Of a DNA stretch of 64,000 bases, positions 1 through 10,880 are shown piece after piece (the first letter of the stretch is position 1; each line of letters starts with the position of its first letter). The DNA lies in the NCBI GenBank assembly GCA_027625915.1, contig JANTQA010000051.1:2170501-2234500 (forward strand). Reading direction: 5' to 3'. The notes under the pieces were generated by a model. That model worked only from the letters and a program-made list of their open reading frames with translations, searched no databases and was not told where the DNA came from. This DNA is from Anaeramoeba flamelloides. Its lineage: Eukaryota; Metamonada; Anaeramoebidae. The position numbers were made by a program, and so were the translations under genes.

Positions 1-1455
1 TTTTTTATTTTTATTTTCTGGAAAAAATGATGAGGACACCATTGCTTCTGTAATTACTTTGAATATTTTTTCTAACAATTCATTTTTTCTTTAATTTCTT
101 GCTTTTTCTCTATTTGTATCAATACAAAATCTAATTCAGCATTCAATAAAAAAACTTAATTACCAAATCATCTTTTGAATGTAAAATTGTTGATATTTTA
201 AGTAAATTTTAAATTATTAATTGAATTTTTTTATAATTTTACCAAATTAGAACAATTTTTAATTTTTTATGTTATTTTTTTGTAATTTTTTGTTTTTAAT
301 GGTCTAAAATTTTCTCTAAAATTGATTTTATTTTTTAAAAGAAAGTTTCATTTCATAATTCATTTTTCAAAAATTTCATTTTTTCGTCATTCAACTTTCA
401 GAACCCAATGCAATATTGACTTTTTATTTATTTGATATAACTTGATAATTTGATTTATTAGATGGAGATAAAAAAGAAATATAACTTTTAATTTGTCTCA
501 AAGAATAAACCAAAGGATACGGTTTAATTTAACAAATAGAAAGAAACAACTTAAAAAGTCGATTACTACTTTTTTTAGGGAAAGAAAAATTTTTTTAAAA
601 AGAGTTAAGGATTATTCGAATTTTATGGTTAGTGAATACTATTTTCCCACCTAGTAACATGTTTGTTGACTTAAAAGAAACTTGATTTACAGGATCTTGT
701 TAACTTGAAAAATTTAGGTTTTTTTTGCAAATTTGCGGGTTGGGCAAAAAAAATTTCCCTTCATCAAATCCAATTATTCTCAACAAATTCTGAAGAAAAA
801 ATTTCATTAGGAAAATGTCACCCCACTTTCTTTTCAAGTATGTTAGAGTGTAGCGAGACAGGATAAATATACTTGAAAAGAAAATGGAATGACATTTTTT
901 TAAAATCAAAAACAATAGCTTTTTAGTTTTGCCTTGTTTTGTTAGGGAAACTCAAAAAGTTTTTGGATCAATAAATCATTTTCAAGCATAATCTAATAAA
1001 TCCAAAAATTGCAATATTTTTACTTTTCCTCAATCCATTGTCTTTTAAAGCTTTTTTTCTGTTTATAGTATTCTATTTCAACCCCCTCATTTTGCATAAA
1101 ATTCGAATAGTCCTTCAGAAGATTTAAATAAATTTTGAATTAAATAGATATGTATTTTTTTGTGTATGATTTTAAAATTCAGAAATAAGTTATTGTTTGA
1201 AACGGAAACAAAATATTAAATTAAGAGATAATCTTGGTAGGCAAAATACACTTTAAAAAGGTAAAAAATGAGGATTGTCTGATCAACCTTAACTCTTGAA
1301 AGAATTTGTTCAATCATTTTTTTTCTTTTTTTCATTGTTTGTCGAATGTTTGAATTAATAGTTCACAAGTCAAACTTTAGAAAGGTTTCAACAAGTAACA
1401 CTTTAAATGTTTATATCTCTTTTTACTTTCAACTTGCTAACTTTTCGTAATTACT
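1..1455. other. AT-rich gene-free stretch
   Basis: No convincing coding sequence, RNA gene or paired inverted repeat was recognised. The short reading frames are low-complexity and rich in Phe, Lys and Leu, as expected by chance at this base composition. Confidence 0.5.
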
Positions 1456-1711
1456 ATGAAATTTCTCAAACTATTTAGTCGAATTTTCTGTTGCCGTCGT
1501 GCCTTCAAAGCAATGCAGCAAAATTCTAAAGGACTTTCAGAAAAAAATCCCAATATCAAAAGAATTTCAATTTTTGAAAAGGGTTTCAAAACACGAAAAG
1601 AAAGGATGTATGTCTCTTTTTTGTTTTCTTTTTGTTTTCTTTTTTTAAATAATTTTTTTACACTAAACTCCCTTTAGGAAAATGAACAAAACTGTTATGG
1701 TTAGGGTTTAG
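1456..1711 (+). CDS. possible small two-exon protein
   Basis: Not a recognised family. An ATG at 1456 opens a 50-codon stretch that is basic and Cys-containing (KLFSRIFCCRRAFKAMQQNS) and less T-rich than its surroundings. It is followed by a good intron signature: GTATGT donor at 1608, a 70-base T-rich intron, an ACTAAAC branch-like motif and TTTAG ending at 1677. Splicing keeps the frame (AT plus G gives Met) and reaches TAG at 1711, giving about 61 residues. Without splicing the frame ends at 1677. The N-terminal KLFSRIFCCRR resembles a membrane-anchoring basic/Cys segment, but that is only an impression. It may equally be a chance frame or the first exon of something longer. Confidence 0.3.
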
Positions 1712-2016
1712 AAACGAACATAATTTTTTGGAAATTATTCTAAAGTGATCTTTCCTAAACAAAAAGAATTACTCACACCTTAAAAAAGTTGATTTTTGCT
1801 TTCAAGCTAAATTGATGCTGCGTGAATAATATTTTGATCTTTTTTTAAGGTGGTTAATTGATTAAAACAATTCAATTGTTTTGAAAGGAACAAGAATGAA
1901 AAGAAATTAGATCTCACAAGTTAAAGTCAAACTTCAAAATAAATTGTGTGAAAAATTATTGACAGAATGCTCAAAAAAAATTTATACTATGAAAATTTTC
2001 TCTCAAAGTCCTTTAA

Positions 2017-2581
2017 GGTTTAAAATCCTTGAAACGGGAAAAAAAAAAAATTTATCTTTTGTTTGGTGTTGCAAATATGTTAATTTGGTACTTTGCTGAT
2101 CGATCTTCAGCTTGATATTAATTTTAACAGTGTCTCAAGATTGGTTCGGAAATGAATTTAATTTTTTTTTTGTCAATCCGAATCCATGTGTTTAAGACTA
2201 ATAGATCGATACTTAACCATAATAAGGAATTTTGAATTTCTGGTTGTCAATTGAAATTTTTATTTCCTTTTACTCAATTACCTCATAAAAAAAAAATAAT
2301 TTTTTAAAAAGTTCAAATAAAACCAAGCATAAATGAAAATTTTAAGTGATCTCAAACACAAATATTATTTTTTTTATAACTTACCTTCCAATCTATTAAT
2401 CTTAAACACATGGATTCGGATTGACAAAAAAAAAATTAAATTCATTTCCGAACCAATCTTGAGACACTGTTAAAATTAATATCAAGTTGAAGATCGATCA
2501 GCAAAGAACCAAATTAACATATTTTCAACACCAAATAAAAGATAATTTTTTTTTTTTCCCCAGTTTCAGGGATTTTAAACC
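2017..2581. repeat. foldback element flanked by TTAA
   Basis: Two arms of about 180 bases (about 2017-2200 and 2395-2581) are near-perfect inverted copies around a loop of about 200 bases. The outer ends read GGTTTAAAATCC and GGATTTTAAACC, and each is bordered by TTAA (2013-2016 and 2582-2585). TTAA target duplication is the hallmark of piggyBac-type insertion, so a non-autonomous piggyBac-like foldback is the best guess. No coding sequence is inside. A shorter relative of one arm occurs near 37795-37890, with a shared 'gatcgatca' core. Confidence 0.7.
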
Positions 2582-2615
2582 TTAAGTAAGGTCTTAATGG
2601 AATCTCTAAAAATAA

Positions 2616-3266
2616 CCTTTTCATTTAATTTTGTGAAGACCTTATTCTTCCCAAAGCAGGAAATAATTCGAAAAAATATTTGGAAGTTTCAAATAAAAAC
2701 TTTCGTTTATGAATTGAATAAGAAAAGTATTTTTAAAAATATATGTTGAAAAATTTGATTATTTTTAGAGATCTCCAAAATAACTCATCAAATTTCGAGA
2801 AAAAAGTAGATCTGAATAATCTTTGGTAATTCGATTAATAAATAATGCCAAACAAATTTCAAAATTTTCTTTCAAGCAGCCAACAAACCTGAATAATACT
2901 TTTGTTTAAAAGAATCATAACCGTTGTGGAAAAAAATTTAAACACATTATTCAATAGAAAACATTAATAGAACCTGGAAATGATTAGTAAGATCAATTAA
3001 AAGAAGAAAAAAATCAACTTTAAAGAATTATTTATCATATTATTATTAATTAATCCAACAAACACAATTTAGATCTACTTTCATATCGACATTATTTGTG
3101 TAGTTTTGGAGATCTCAAAAATAGTCAATTTTTTCAACATATATTTTTAAAAATACTGTTCTTATTCAATTCATAAACGAAATTTTTTATTTGAAATTCC
3201 CAGATATTTTTCGAATTATTTACTGCTTTGGGAAGAATAAGGTCTTCACGAAATCAATTGGAAAGG
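2616..3266. repeat. long inverted-repeat (foldback) element
   Basis: Arms at about 2616-2815 and 3080-3266 pair over most of their length. Recognisable paired blocks include 'gtgaagaccttattcttccc' on the left and its complement ending 'ggtcttcac' on the right. The arms include 'ggagatct' and 'caacatatatttttaaaaat' blocks. No ORF is inside. A clear target duplication was not seen. It lies only about 35 bases from the preceding TTAA element. Confidence 0.6.
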
Positions 3267-3600
3267 ATATTTATAAATATATAATTAAAATCTTGATTAC
3301 TAAACTTTGTGATGAAATTATAATTAGTACAATCTAATTTTAACAGTAAATCAATCAAAGAAAAAAAAACCTTACGAAAAGATAATATGAAAAAATTGTT
3401 CTTGTGATTAATACTTTATCTCTAGTTTAATCATTTATTTCAAAATTTACTAATTAAACTTTACTTTTCATTTTCAGGTTCTATTAAGGTTTACTATTAA
3501 ATAATGAGTTGAACTTTTTTTAACATATTTTTTTTTTTTTTTTTTTTGAGATTTCATCACTTTAATTTAATATTTGATCAAGATACCCTTTGTTTTAACT

Positions 3601-4035
3601 GAGTTTGATAAAAATATTTGAAAATTGAATTTTGAAAGCAAATTTGTAAAAAAATGATGTCAAATAATAATAAATAGATAAGAGGCGAGAAATATCAAGG
3701 TAATAATTTATTTGGGTTTATCCAAATTAAGAAGATAAAAAAAACAAATCTTCTGAAATATACTTTTAGAGAATTTCTCTTTTTTTTTCAATCTTGATTT
3801 CAATAAATTTATTTGAAATGGTGATCTTTCGTGTTTGGTCTTCTAAAAGAAAATATTTGTTTCAAATGCACACCTACTTGGATCTATTTTTTTTTTTTTT
3901 TTTTGGTTTACTCTTTGATTAATTTCACTCATTCGTATAAACACATTTCTAGATCCAAAACCAAATTTAATAAAACCAAAAATTTAATAAAAAAAAATGT
4001 TCAGAAAAATTGAAAATTTAAAGATTCAATTTCTG
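3601..4035 (+). repeat. dispersed repeat, copy 1 (pair with 59405-59815)
   Basis: Strong similarity over about 430 bases to the reverse complement of 59405-59815, for example 'ttcgtataaacacat' and 'gatccaaaaccaaattt' in both. No coding capacity is evident; the frame through it is interrupted by a poly(T) tract. Family unknown; probably a non-autonomous transposon. Confidence 0.6.
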
Positions 4036-4266
4036 ATCAACTTTTATTTCCTTTTGACAGATGATCAATTTATAATGTTATTTTGATTTCAAAGCTTTGA
4101 TATCTTACAACATTTAAAAAATCTTTTTTTCTGTATCTCATAATTATAATTTTCAAAATTGATAAAATGTACCTACTTCCTAAAAATACATTCATATATA
4201 AACGAAATTAATTACTTTTTTTTTTTTTTTTTTGGTTTGAATATGTATTAAAAATGAAAAAGTACT

Positions 4267-4799
4267 AAACTAAAATTCAAAATTTTCGACACAGCTAAAA
4301 CCTTACAAACAATCACAATAATACAATTTCATTCAAATTGGAAATAATTTTGATTTTTGAAAAATATGAAAATCATTTTTTCATCTTTTCGTTTTTGTTT
4401 TCATTTCATTGTTTGAATTACGTAATTTGCTTCGTTGGATCAAAATTTTTTTTCAACCATTGATATTAAGGTTAAAGCCAAGTTGTTCCAAATAGAAGAA
4501 CTCAAATAAAATTAGTTGGTAGTATCTAACCTTTGATCAATCAATATTCCTAATAGAATTTCAACAAATTTACTAAAGTATTTTTTTGTTTTGTTCTCTC
4601 CAAAATTTTTAACACACCAATGATTTATTTGTATTGATAATTATTTATTTATTGTTTTGTGAGTATTGTAATTTATAAACAAGTGTTAACATTTCAATTA
4701 GTGAATGGTTCTAATTTGGTAAATCTTCTTGAATTGATTAAATAAGTTTTTTTTTTCACAAATCAAATTTTGGTGTGTTAAAAATTTTGAATTGGGGTT
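4267..4799. mobile_element. mariner-type MITE, 0.53-kb family, copy 1
   Basis: Terminal inverted repeats AACTAAAATTCAAAATTTT at the left and the complement of GAATTGGGGTT at the right, each followed by TA. The last inner TIR motif is 'aacacacc'. Its internal sequence aligns with 15483-16013 ('aaatttcaacaaattta' and neighbours). The TA flanks and AACTnnATTCnAAAA ends are of Tc1/mariner type. No transposase is encoded. Confidence 0.65.
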
Positions 4800-5843
4800 T
4801 ATTTTTTTCGAATGAAGATTTTTCGATTTCTCCATTACAACTTATTCTAAATGATTGTTTAACAAAGGGTGTTGATTTTAAACACTGTATAAAACACGAA
4901 GCCAAAAATTTTTTTCAATAGTTCGAAATGTTTATTTCCCTGATGTTAAAAATAAGACAAAATACAAAATAAAGGAATAAGCTTGTTTTGTAAATTGAAA
5001 GATTTTTTAATTAATTTAATATTATTTAATTAGTTTTTTGTCAAAGTACTAAAAGATTATTTTTTTTTTATTTTTACAAAATTTAAAATAAAAAATCCCT
5101 TGAGTTACCAATTTAATTCCTTTTTTGAAAATAAAATTTATATTTTTTCGAAATTGTAGAATGATAATTGTGTTAAAATGTAGTATTAATCAAAATATGG
5201 AACAATAATTTAAAGGTTTTTTTTTTTTAATGAAATTTTACAAATACTCTTTTTACAAAAAAAAAAAAAAATTAAAATGACAATTTTTAATTAAACTCTT
5301 TTGTTTGAAAGCAAACATCCTTAAAACATCCTTTCATTCATTGTTTTAAACATTAAATTGGTTTATATAATTTTTTGAATATGTTTTTTTAAAAATTTTT
5401 TTGGTTCAAGTTTGTCTCTTTAAAATGATAAACAAAAGTAACCCAACTTAAAAAAAAATTGATAAATAATTGCTTTTTTTACTTTACCAAAAGTAAAGAT
5501 CTAAGTTCTAATATTATTCACCATAAACAGGAGTAGGTCTTAACAAATTTAGAAATATACTTGTATCAGGAATGTAGAAAATCATCTTAAAACCCAAAAA
5601 ACCTTCCACAAAACTTAAAAAATCTGGAAAACTTTTAAAATTTCTGAAGAATAAGAAAGTAAACTAAAATTCAAAATTGAAGAAAATTCTTATTATTTTA
5701 ATTCTTTCAAATAAAGATTTTTAGTATTTTTTATTTTTATTTTTAGGGTTCAAGGCCATATCGTGTTTCTTAATTTACGAATTAACAATAAACCATAAAA
5801 AAAAAATATAATGATATAAAATTATTTTAATTTATAACAATAG

Positions 5844-6015
5844 ATTTAAAAATACTTCTTTGTCCAAAAAATGAAATTTCAAATTATGAAACAATACTAG
5901 AGGAATATCAATTAGAAATTACAACTGATAACGTACCAGATTTTCAGCCAAAAACACTTGAACAATACAAACGCGCTTCCGAAATTTGGCCTATCAATAA
6001 AAACCATTTTTCAAA
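5844..6015 (+). CDS. ADAT3: tRNA adenosine deaminase subunit 3 (ADAT3), upstream exon
   Basis: A 172-base coding island too short for a normal ORF scan. Frame from 5846 reads LKILLCPKNEISN... then VPDFQPKTLEQYKRASEIWP followed by INKNHFS. This is the ADAT3/Tad3 pre-deaminase segment: a short 'LLC' strand, then V-P-x-(F/A)-x-P-x-T and a W-P motif before the deaminase domain. It is bordered by acceptor TAG (5841-5843) and donor GTAAAT (6016). The donor leaves two bases (AA) that join the first base of the exon at 10247 to make Asn, so the reading phase fits exactly. The entry phase requires at least one more exon upstream, which I could not place; TTTTTAG at about 5740-5746 is one possible acceptor. 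The join is inference; the family match is strong. Confidence 0.75.
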
Positions 6016-6296
6016 GTAAATTTAGTTCTAAGATTTTTTTTTGTTTTTGAATACCCTTTTTAATCAAAATTTCCCTTTTTTAAAATAGATATTTATTGCT
6101 ATTAGTATTAAAAACACTTAAAACTCCAAAATCTTGGATCTTTTTTTTTTTTATTTTTTTTTATTTTGAAGGTATGAAAATAATTTCCTTTTAAAGCCGT
6201 TAGGTTTTTTTTAATTTTTGAAATAAACAGAAAATTTTCATAAATTTTCGGTTTATTCCAAAAAGTAAAAAAAACCTAGGACACTTTTCGTTACCT

Positions 6297-6364
6297 TTTC
6301 CAGAATTTAAAAGAATTGAAAAAAAAACTTTGATTTTAGTCAATTCTTTTAAATTTTGGAAAAC
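6297..6364. repeat. palindromic 'ccagaatttaaaagaattg' hairpin
   Basis: An approximately 65-base near-palindrome: CCAGAATTTAAAAGAATTG followed by an A-rich centre and CAATTCTTTTAAATTTTGG. Related hairpins occur at 9508-9576, 9888-9960, 32650-32725, 54001-54070 and 54090-54150, with half copies near 7155 and 30165. They cluster around the LINE 3' ends, suggesting they belong to that element's 3' region. Confidence 0.65.
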
Positions 6365-6537
6365 AACCGTTAGGTTTTCTTGGATTTTCTGTTTATTTGG
6401 AAATTTGATAGGTTTTCGTTAGGTTTTTTTGAGTTTTCTATTTAGTTGGAATATCAATAGATTTTCGTTAGGTTTTTTTTACTTTAGAAATAAACCGAAA
6501 ATTTTAATAAATTTTCTGTTTATTTCTAAAGTAAAAA

Positions 6538-6660
6538 AAACCTAGAACACTTCACAAATAAAATAGAAAACCTCAAAAAAACCAAGAATACTTTACAAAT
6601 AAAATAGAAAGCCCCAAAAAAACCTAGAACACTTAACAAATAAAACAGTAAACCTCAAGA
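6538..6660. repeat. three tandem copies of a 41-base unit
   Basis: Three successive units of about 41 bases, each beginning AACCTAGAACACTT (or AACCAAGAATACTT) and ending with 'cctcaa(a/g)aa', followed by a short 'actctacggc' duplication. A single unit reappears at 9808-9850 next to another 'ctctacggcactt'. Read on the minus strand, the block lies downstream of the LINE coding remains and shares 'gaagtgccgta' with the tail of the LINE fragment at 32.6 kb, so it is probably LINE 3' UTR. Confidence 0.65.
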
Positions 6661-6789
6661 AAACTTAGGCACTCTACGGCACTCTACGGCACTTCCCTAA
6701 TTTCTAAAATTCAAAAATTTCAAAAAGAGTCATAATTTTCTTTATCATTAACTAATGACAAAATGAAATAATGTATTCTTTATTTTGAA

Positions 6790-8830
6790 TAATATCAAGG
6801 ATATTATTTTGATTATTTTTTTTTAATTTGAATTAAATCTTTAATCCAAATTATTCGATCTTCCCTATAGAATGGACAGTCCCATAAAAAATGATCTATA
6901 TCTTCAATGATTTCTAATTTGAAGTATTTTTTGCATAAATTGCAAGATTTTGTTTTTATTTTATTCTTATCATAAACATATGAATATATATTTAGATAAT
7001 TTGTGAATTTTTTTAGTTTTAAGATGAAAATAGAATCTACCCATTTTAAATATTTTTTACCGTTAGGTTTTGTTTGATTTGAGAAATAATAAAAAAAAAA
7101 TTATAAAAATTTTCTTTTGATTTCTCAAATTAAAAAAAAAAAAAAAAACGTTGTTAGCTTTTCCAGAATTCAAAAGAATTGAGTAAAATCAATAGATTTT
7201 CCAATTAAACAGAAAACCTCAAGAAAACATAGGTACTTGACGACACTTGATGACACGACTGTTTGTTTATATTGTTATTTTATCTAATAATTTTTAAATA
7301 TTCTTGACCTTTCCATCTAGAACTATTTATTATCAAGTTTTTTCTAAATTGATTAAGATTTGCGTCTATTAGTTTTAAACTTTCTACTTTCCAATTAATA
7401 TTTCCTTTGTCTTTTTTTGAAAAGTTTAATTTTTTTGATATGCTTAAAGCCAAGAATTTCTTATTTCTTTTTGAGTTTAAATCTTCTTTTAAATATGGAA
7501 ATTCTTACTTGGTCTATTTTTGCTTCAGTTTTTATAAATTATTCTTATAGAATGTGGATTAATTTTTAAAAATTTTGTGACTTTTTTATATATGCAAACA
7601 TCTATCACTTTGAAATATTTTTGAGTTAAAATAAAAATTACTAGTCCATAAAATAACTGATCCTGCATATCGATTTTAACATTTGTAGTTTTACTCCATT
7701 AGCTAATTTTTTTTTGGATAAAAATAATTTTGATTTTTTTAAAATTGTCTTTTACTTTTTTAAACTTTTCTTTGTAAATGGTTCTCTTTTTCCAACCAAA
7801 TACCTAAATACTTTATTTCAGATAATCGATTTGATTTTAAGCTTTTTTCTATATTTGGGATCATTCCAAATTCTTTGATAATTTTAAAAATTATTATTAA
7901 CTTTTTTTTAATTTCTGGAATAGGAACTTCTATTATTAAAATCAAGTCATCTGCAAGCATTTGAACATGACGTACTAAGTCTTTTACATTTTCAATTAAA
8001 AATGGCTAATAAATCCAAACATTAAAGTAGAAAGAGGATCCCCTTGATAAACCCCTATTCCTTCTTTTTTATAATATTTTTGGAATTAAATTTTAATTTT
8101 TTCATTTTTAATATATTTATTGAGAGTATAATGAATTAATATATGACTAATTGTGTCAAAGCATTGTTTAATATCAATTGTGACAATAAAAAATTCTTTA
8201 TTTTTATATTTATTTTTGAGTTTTTTGAGTTCATTCAATAAATTTAGAATAGCGATTCTTTTATCCAATTTTCTATTTTTTTTTTTAATAAAATTGAGAA
8301 TCTGAAACTAGATTCCAAGAACCTTCTATCCATTTATAAATAAATTTTAGAAAAAATCTTCATAAAGTATTATTAATTGATATTGGTCTATATTTTAAAT
8401 GGATTCCTTCATCACAAGATTTATGAATAAATAAAACATTTCTTCCTTTAATAAATTTAATTATTTCTTCATTGGGATTATTAATCCAATGTAAAAATAT
8501 TCTTTTGAACATTTTTTAGTAAAGTAGATATTCTTTTTCATTCTTTTTTTTAGGGTCTAATTTGTAAAATTTTATTTTATATAAATCTTTAACTGATTTA
8601 TTTTCTTGATATTTTATTAAATCATAAATATTTTCCAATGAAAAAATATCTTTAATATCCATTGGTTTTAAATATTCAAATTTTTCAAAATAATAGTCTT
8701 TAATTAATTTTATTATTTTTATTTCTGTTTTTTTACTAATTTCTGTACAAAATATTGGATCTTTAGCTTGAGTAAAAATATTCAAAATAAACAGAGGTTT
8801 ATAGAAGAAGAATTTTTAAAAAATTAATAA
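6790..8830 (-). mobile_element. decayed LINE (non-LTR retrotransposon)
   Basis: Reading the minus strand from about 8785 to 6830, pieces of a reverse transcriptase appear in the correct order. A linker comes first (8516-8785), then a finger motif 'HKSCDEGIHLKYRPISI' (about 8450-8340), palm motif 'DIKQCFDTISH' (8268-8086), 'GVYQGDPLSTLMFGF' (about 8070-8010), the catalytic 'LADDLILI' (7960-7760) with 'IKYLGIW', and a C-terminal zinc knuckle CNLC...HFLWDC (about 6965-6860). The CCHC after the RT and the absence of LTRs, integrase or capsid point to a LINE. The pieces lie in different frames with stops between them, so it is dead; the 5' ORF and endonuclease were not found. It is inserted antisense in the ADAT3 intron. 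Confidence 0.85.
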
Positions 8831-9075
8831 ACAAATGAAAAAATCTAAATAAAAAAATGAAAAACATTTTTATTCATCATACACCACAAAGAATAACATA
8901 TATTCACTTATCCAAAATGTTTTTTTTTTTTTTTTTTTTTTTTTTTTGATGTTTAAAAATATTGATGACACCACAACTCAAAAAATCATATCATAAAAAT
9001 ATTTTTAATAAAGTTTTGATAATAGCACTAATTATGTTTATAAATCGTTTAAACAAAAAATTTGAAAATTTTATA

Positions 9076-9269
9076 AACTCCATTTCAAAATAATTTTTCC
9101 ATTAAAAATCAAATTTTGAAAATCAAAATTTTGATAAATTGAAATTATCTATTATAATATAAAAATTACTATTTTAATATTCAGTTCTATATAAGAGAAA
9201 TATTTGTATTTTTCTAAAAATAAAATAAAAAAAAGTTAAAAAATGGGACATTTATTATAAAATTTAGTT
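9076..9269. mobile_element. mariner-type MITE, 0.2-kb family, copy 1
   Basis: Ends 'aactccatttcaaaa' and 'ttataaaatttagtt', each bordered by TA. Interior 'cagttctatat' matches, in reverse, the 'gtatagaactgaatatta' core of 22734-22949 and of the insertion at 31604-32116. Non-coding, about 194 bases, inside the ADAT3 intron. Confidence 0.6.
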
Positions 9270-9359
9270 TATGTTACACTATTTTAAAAAACAACTTACA
9301 ATTGGAAAACCATTTAACTTATTTTTTCTAAAATTTTAATCGAAAATTTTAACTTTCCC

Positions 9360-9720
9360 AATAAATTTTCATTTTAATATTTATTGTGATAAAGGGGCAT
9401 CAAAGAAAATTTTATCAAAATAAAAAAATAGAAGAAAACTCATAAAAATATTTCAATAAAAAAACAATAACATCATTTGTATGACCAAATTAAAAAAATG
9501 TAGTTAGCTTTTCCAGAATTTAAAAGAATTGAGAAAAATCTTAGATTTTACTCAATTCTTTTAAATTCTGGAAAACCTTTCTTAAGTTTTTTTTATTTTA
9601 AGAAATAAAATAAAAAAACATAGGCACTCTTAGGAACTCTACAACACTTGAAAACACTTCCAGAGAATTAATAGGTTGGGTAAAAACCCGATAAAAAGAT
9701 TATCAATAATAAATAAAAAA
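9360..9720. repeat. dispersed repeat (pair with 29990-30430)
   Basis: Shares with 29990-30430 a run of blocks in the same order: an A-rich segment, 'accaaatta', the 'ttttccagaatttaaaagaa' half hairpin, 'ccgataaaaagattatcaat' (there 'ccaataaaaagattctcaat') and 'attaataatt'. No coding content was recognised. It contains the best-preserved palindrome of the hairpin family (9508-9576). Confidence 0.55.
9508..9576. repeat. best-preserved copy of the LINE-associated hairpin
   Basis: Left half TTCCAGAATTTAAAAGAATT and right half AATTCTTTTAAATTCTGGAA are exact complements across a short 'gaaaaatcttagattttac' centre, which is itself partly palindromic. The transcript would fold into one long stem. 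Confidence 0.7.
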
Positions 9721-10246
9721 TTAACACAATCTGTGATTAATAATTAGTATTTCTTTACCATCATTTTTTTTCTTCAATTTTAGTTTTATTTAATAAATTA
9801 AAAAAAAACCTAGAACACTTTACAGATAAAACAGTAAACCTCAAGACACTCTAAGACACTCTACGGCACTTGAAGAACACTTTCGTTATGTTTTCAGGGT
9901 CTAAAAGAATAGAGTAAAACCATAGATTTCTCTCAATTCTTTTGAATTGTGGAAAATCTAGGATATTTCTTTCGTTTTTTTTTTTTTTTTTAATTTAAAA
10001 GAATATAATAAAATCATAGATTTTATTCAATTCCTATAAATTAATAATAAAAAAAAAAACTTATTAAAAAAGGGAATTTGGAAAACTTCAAAAGTATAAA
10101 AAAATAACAAAAAAAAAAATAATTTTCTTGTTAAATAATTATCCATTTATCAATTCTGATCTCTATTTATGAATTATAAATTAGATCTTTTAAACACTAA
10201 TTGTTACACATTATATTTTAACCACTACCACACAATTACCATATAG

Positions 10247-10880
10247 TAATCAAACTATGTTTAATGTTTTAACTGAAAATGAAGAAAAAATTGCATATGA
10301 ACATGCCTACAAAATAATTGATCTTTCTTTAAAAGCAAAAAAAAATGGAAAAATTGCAAATGGTATTATTGTTGTTAATTCTAAAAACAATAAAGTTGTT
10401 TTTGAGGCATCTGATACAAGAGATCGCTCATCAGATGGCTGTTCTCCACTTCTCCACCCCACTATGCAAGCTATTTCACAAATTGGCTCATTGCTGGTAA
10501 ATTATGAAAAAAAAAATGAAAACAAAAATGAAAATGAAAAAGAAAAAGAAATTGAAAATGAAAACGAAAAAGAAAAAGAAAATGAAAATGAAAAAGAAAT
10601 TGAAATTGAAAACGAAAACGAAATGAATATCTCTTCAGAACAATACCTTTGTTACGATTTGGATTTTTATTTAGCACGTGAACCGTGTGTGATGTGTTCA
10701 ATGGCTCTTGTGCATTCGCGTGTAAGAAGGGTATTTTATTATTTACCTCAAAGTGAGAATGGGGGCATTGGAAGTTGCTTTAGATTAAATGTGGATCCAA
10801 AACTTAATCATCATTTCCAAGTTTTCAATGTTAAAAGTGATTACTTATGGGATCAATTTTCAAGTTATATTGAAAACTAG
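10247..10880 (+). CDS. ADAT3: tRNA-specific adenosine deaminase subunit 3 (ADAT3/Tad3), deaminase exon
   Basis: Non-catalytic partner of ADAT2/Tad2 in the heterodimer that converts wobble A34 to inosine in tRNAs. The cytidine-deaminase-like fold is complete from the ATG at 10257 (207 residues). Zinc ligands are His67 in 'HPTM' and Cys144/Cys147 in 'EPCVMC'. The active HAE motif reads H-P-T, so the proton-shuttling Glu is replaced, which is the ADAT3 hallmark (Val in yeast). 'ALVHSRVRRVFY' and the C-terminal 'LNHHFQVF' are family signatures. Residues about 84-122 are a Glu/Asn/Lys repeat inserted between the two zinc half-sites, where homologues have a short loop. The ATG at 10257 can be a start only if the gene is unspliced. 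The exon at 5844-6015 and acceptor ATATAG (to 10246) argue that translation enters here from upstream. Stop is TAG. Confidence 0.9.

Larger units (their letters stand above)
1712..5843. other. gene-free stretch filled with foldback elements
   Basis: Holds two long foldback elements (2017-2581, 2616-3266), a dispersed repeat (3601-4035) and a mariner-type MITE (4267-4799). The first exon(s) of the ADAT3 gene should lie in or near the right-hand end, but none could be identified with confidence. The remainder is AT-rich with poly(T) runs. Confidence 0.5.
6016..10246 (+). other. predicted 4.2-kb ADAT3 intron loaded with repeats
   Basis: Lies between two exons that both match ADAT3 and are in compatible phase (donor GTAAAT, acceptor ATATAG). 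Contents: hairpin and 41-base tandem repeats (6190-6660), an antisense LINE copy (about 6790-8830), a MITE (9076-9269), a dispersed repeat (9360-9720), and further LINE 3'-end-like satellite sequence (9800-9960). No other gene was seen inside. Confidence 0.65.

Noticed and set aside
10471-10701. Minus-strand frame opposite ADAT3
   Set aside because: Phe/His/Leu periodicity is the complement of the Glu/Asn/Lys repeat; the plus strand is clearly the deaminase.
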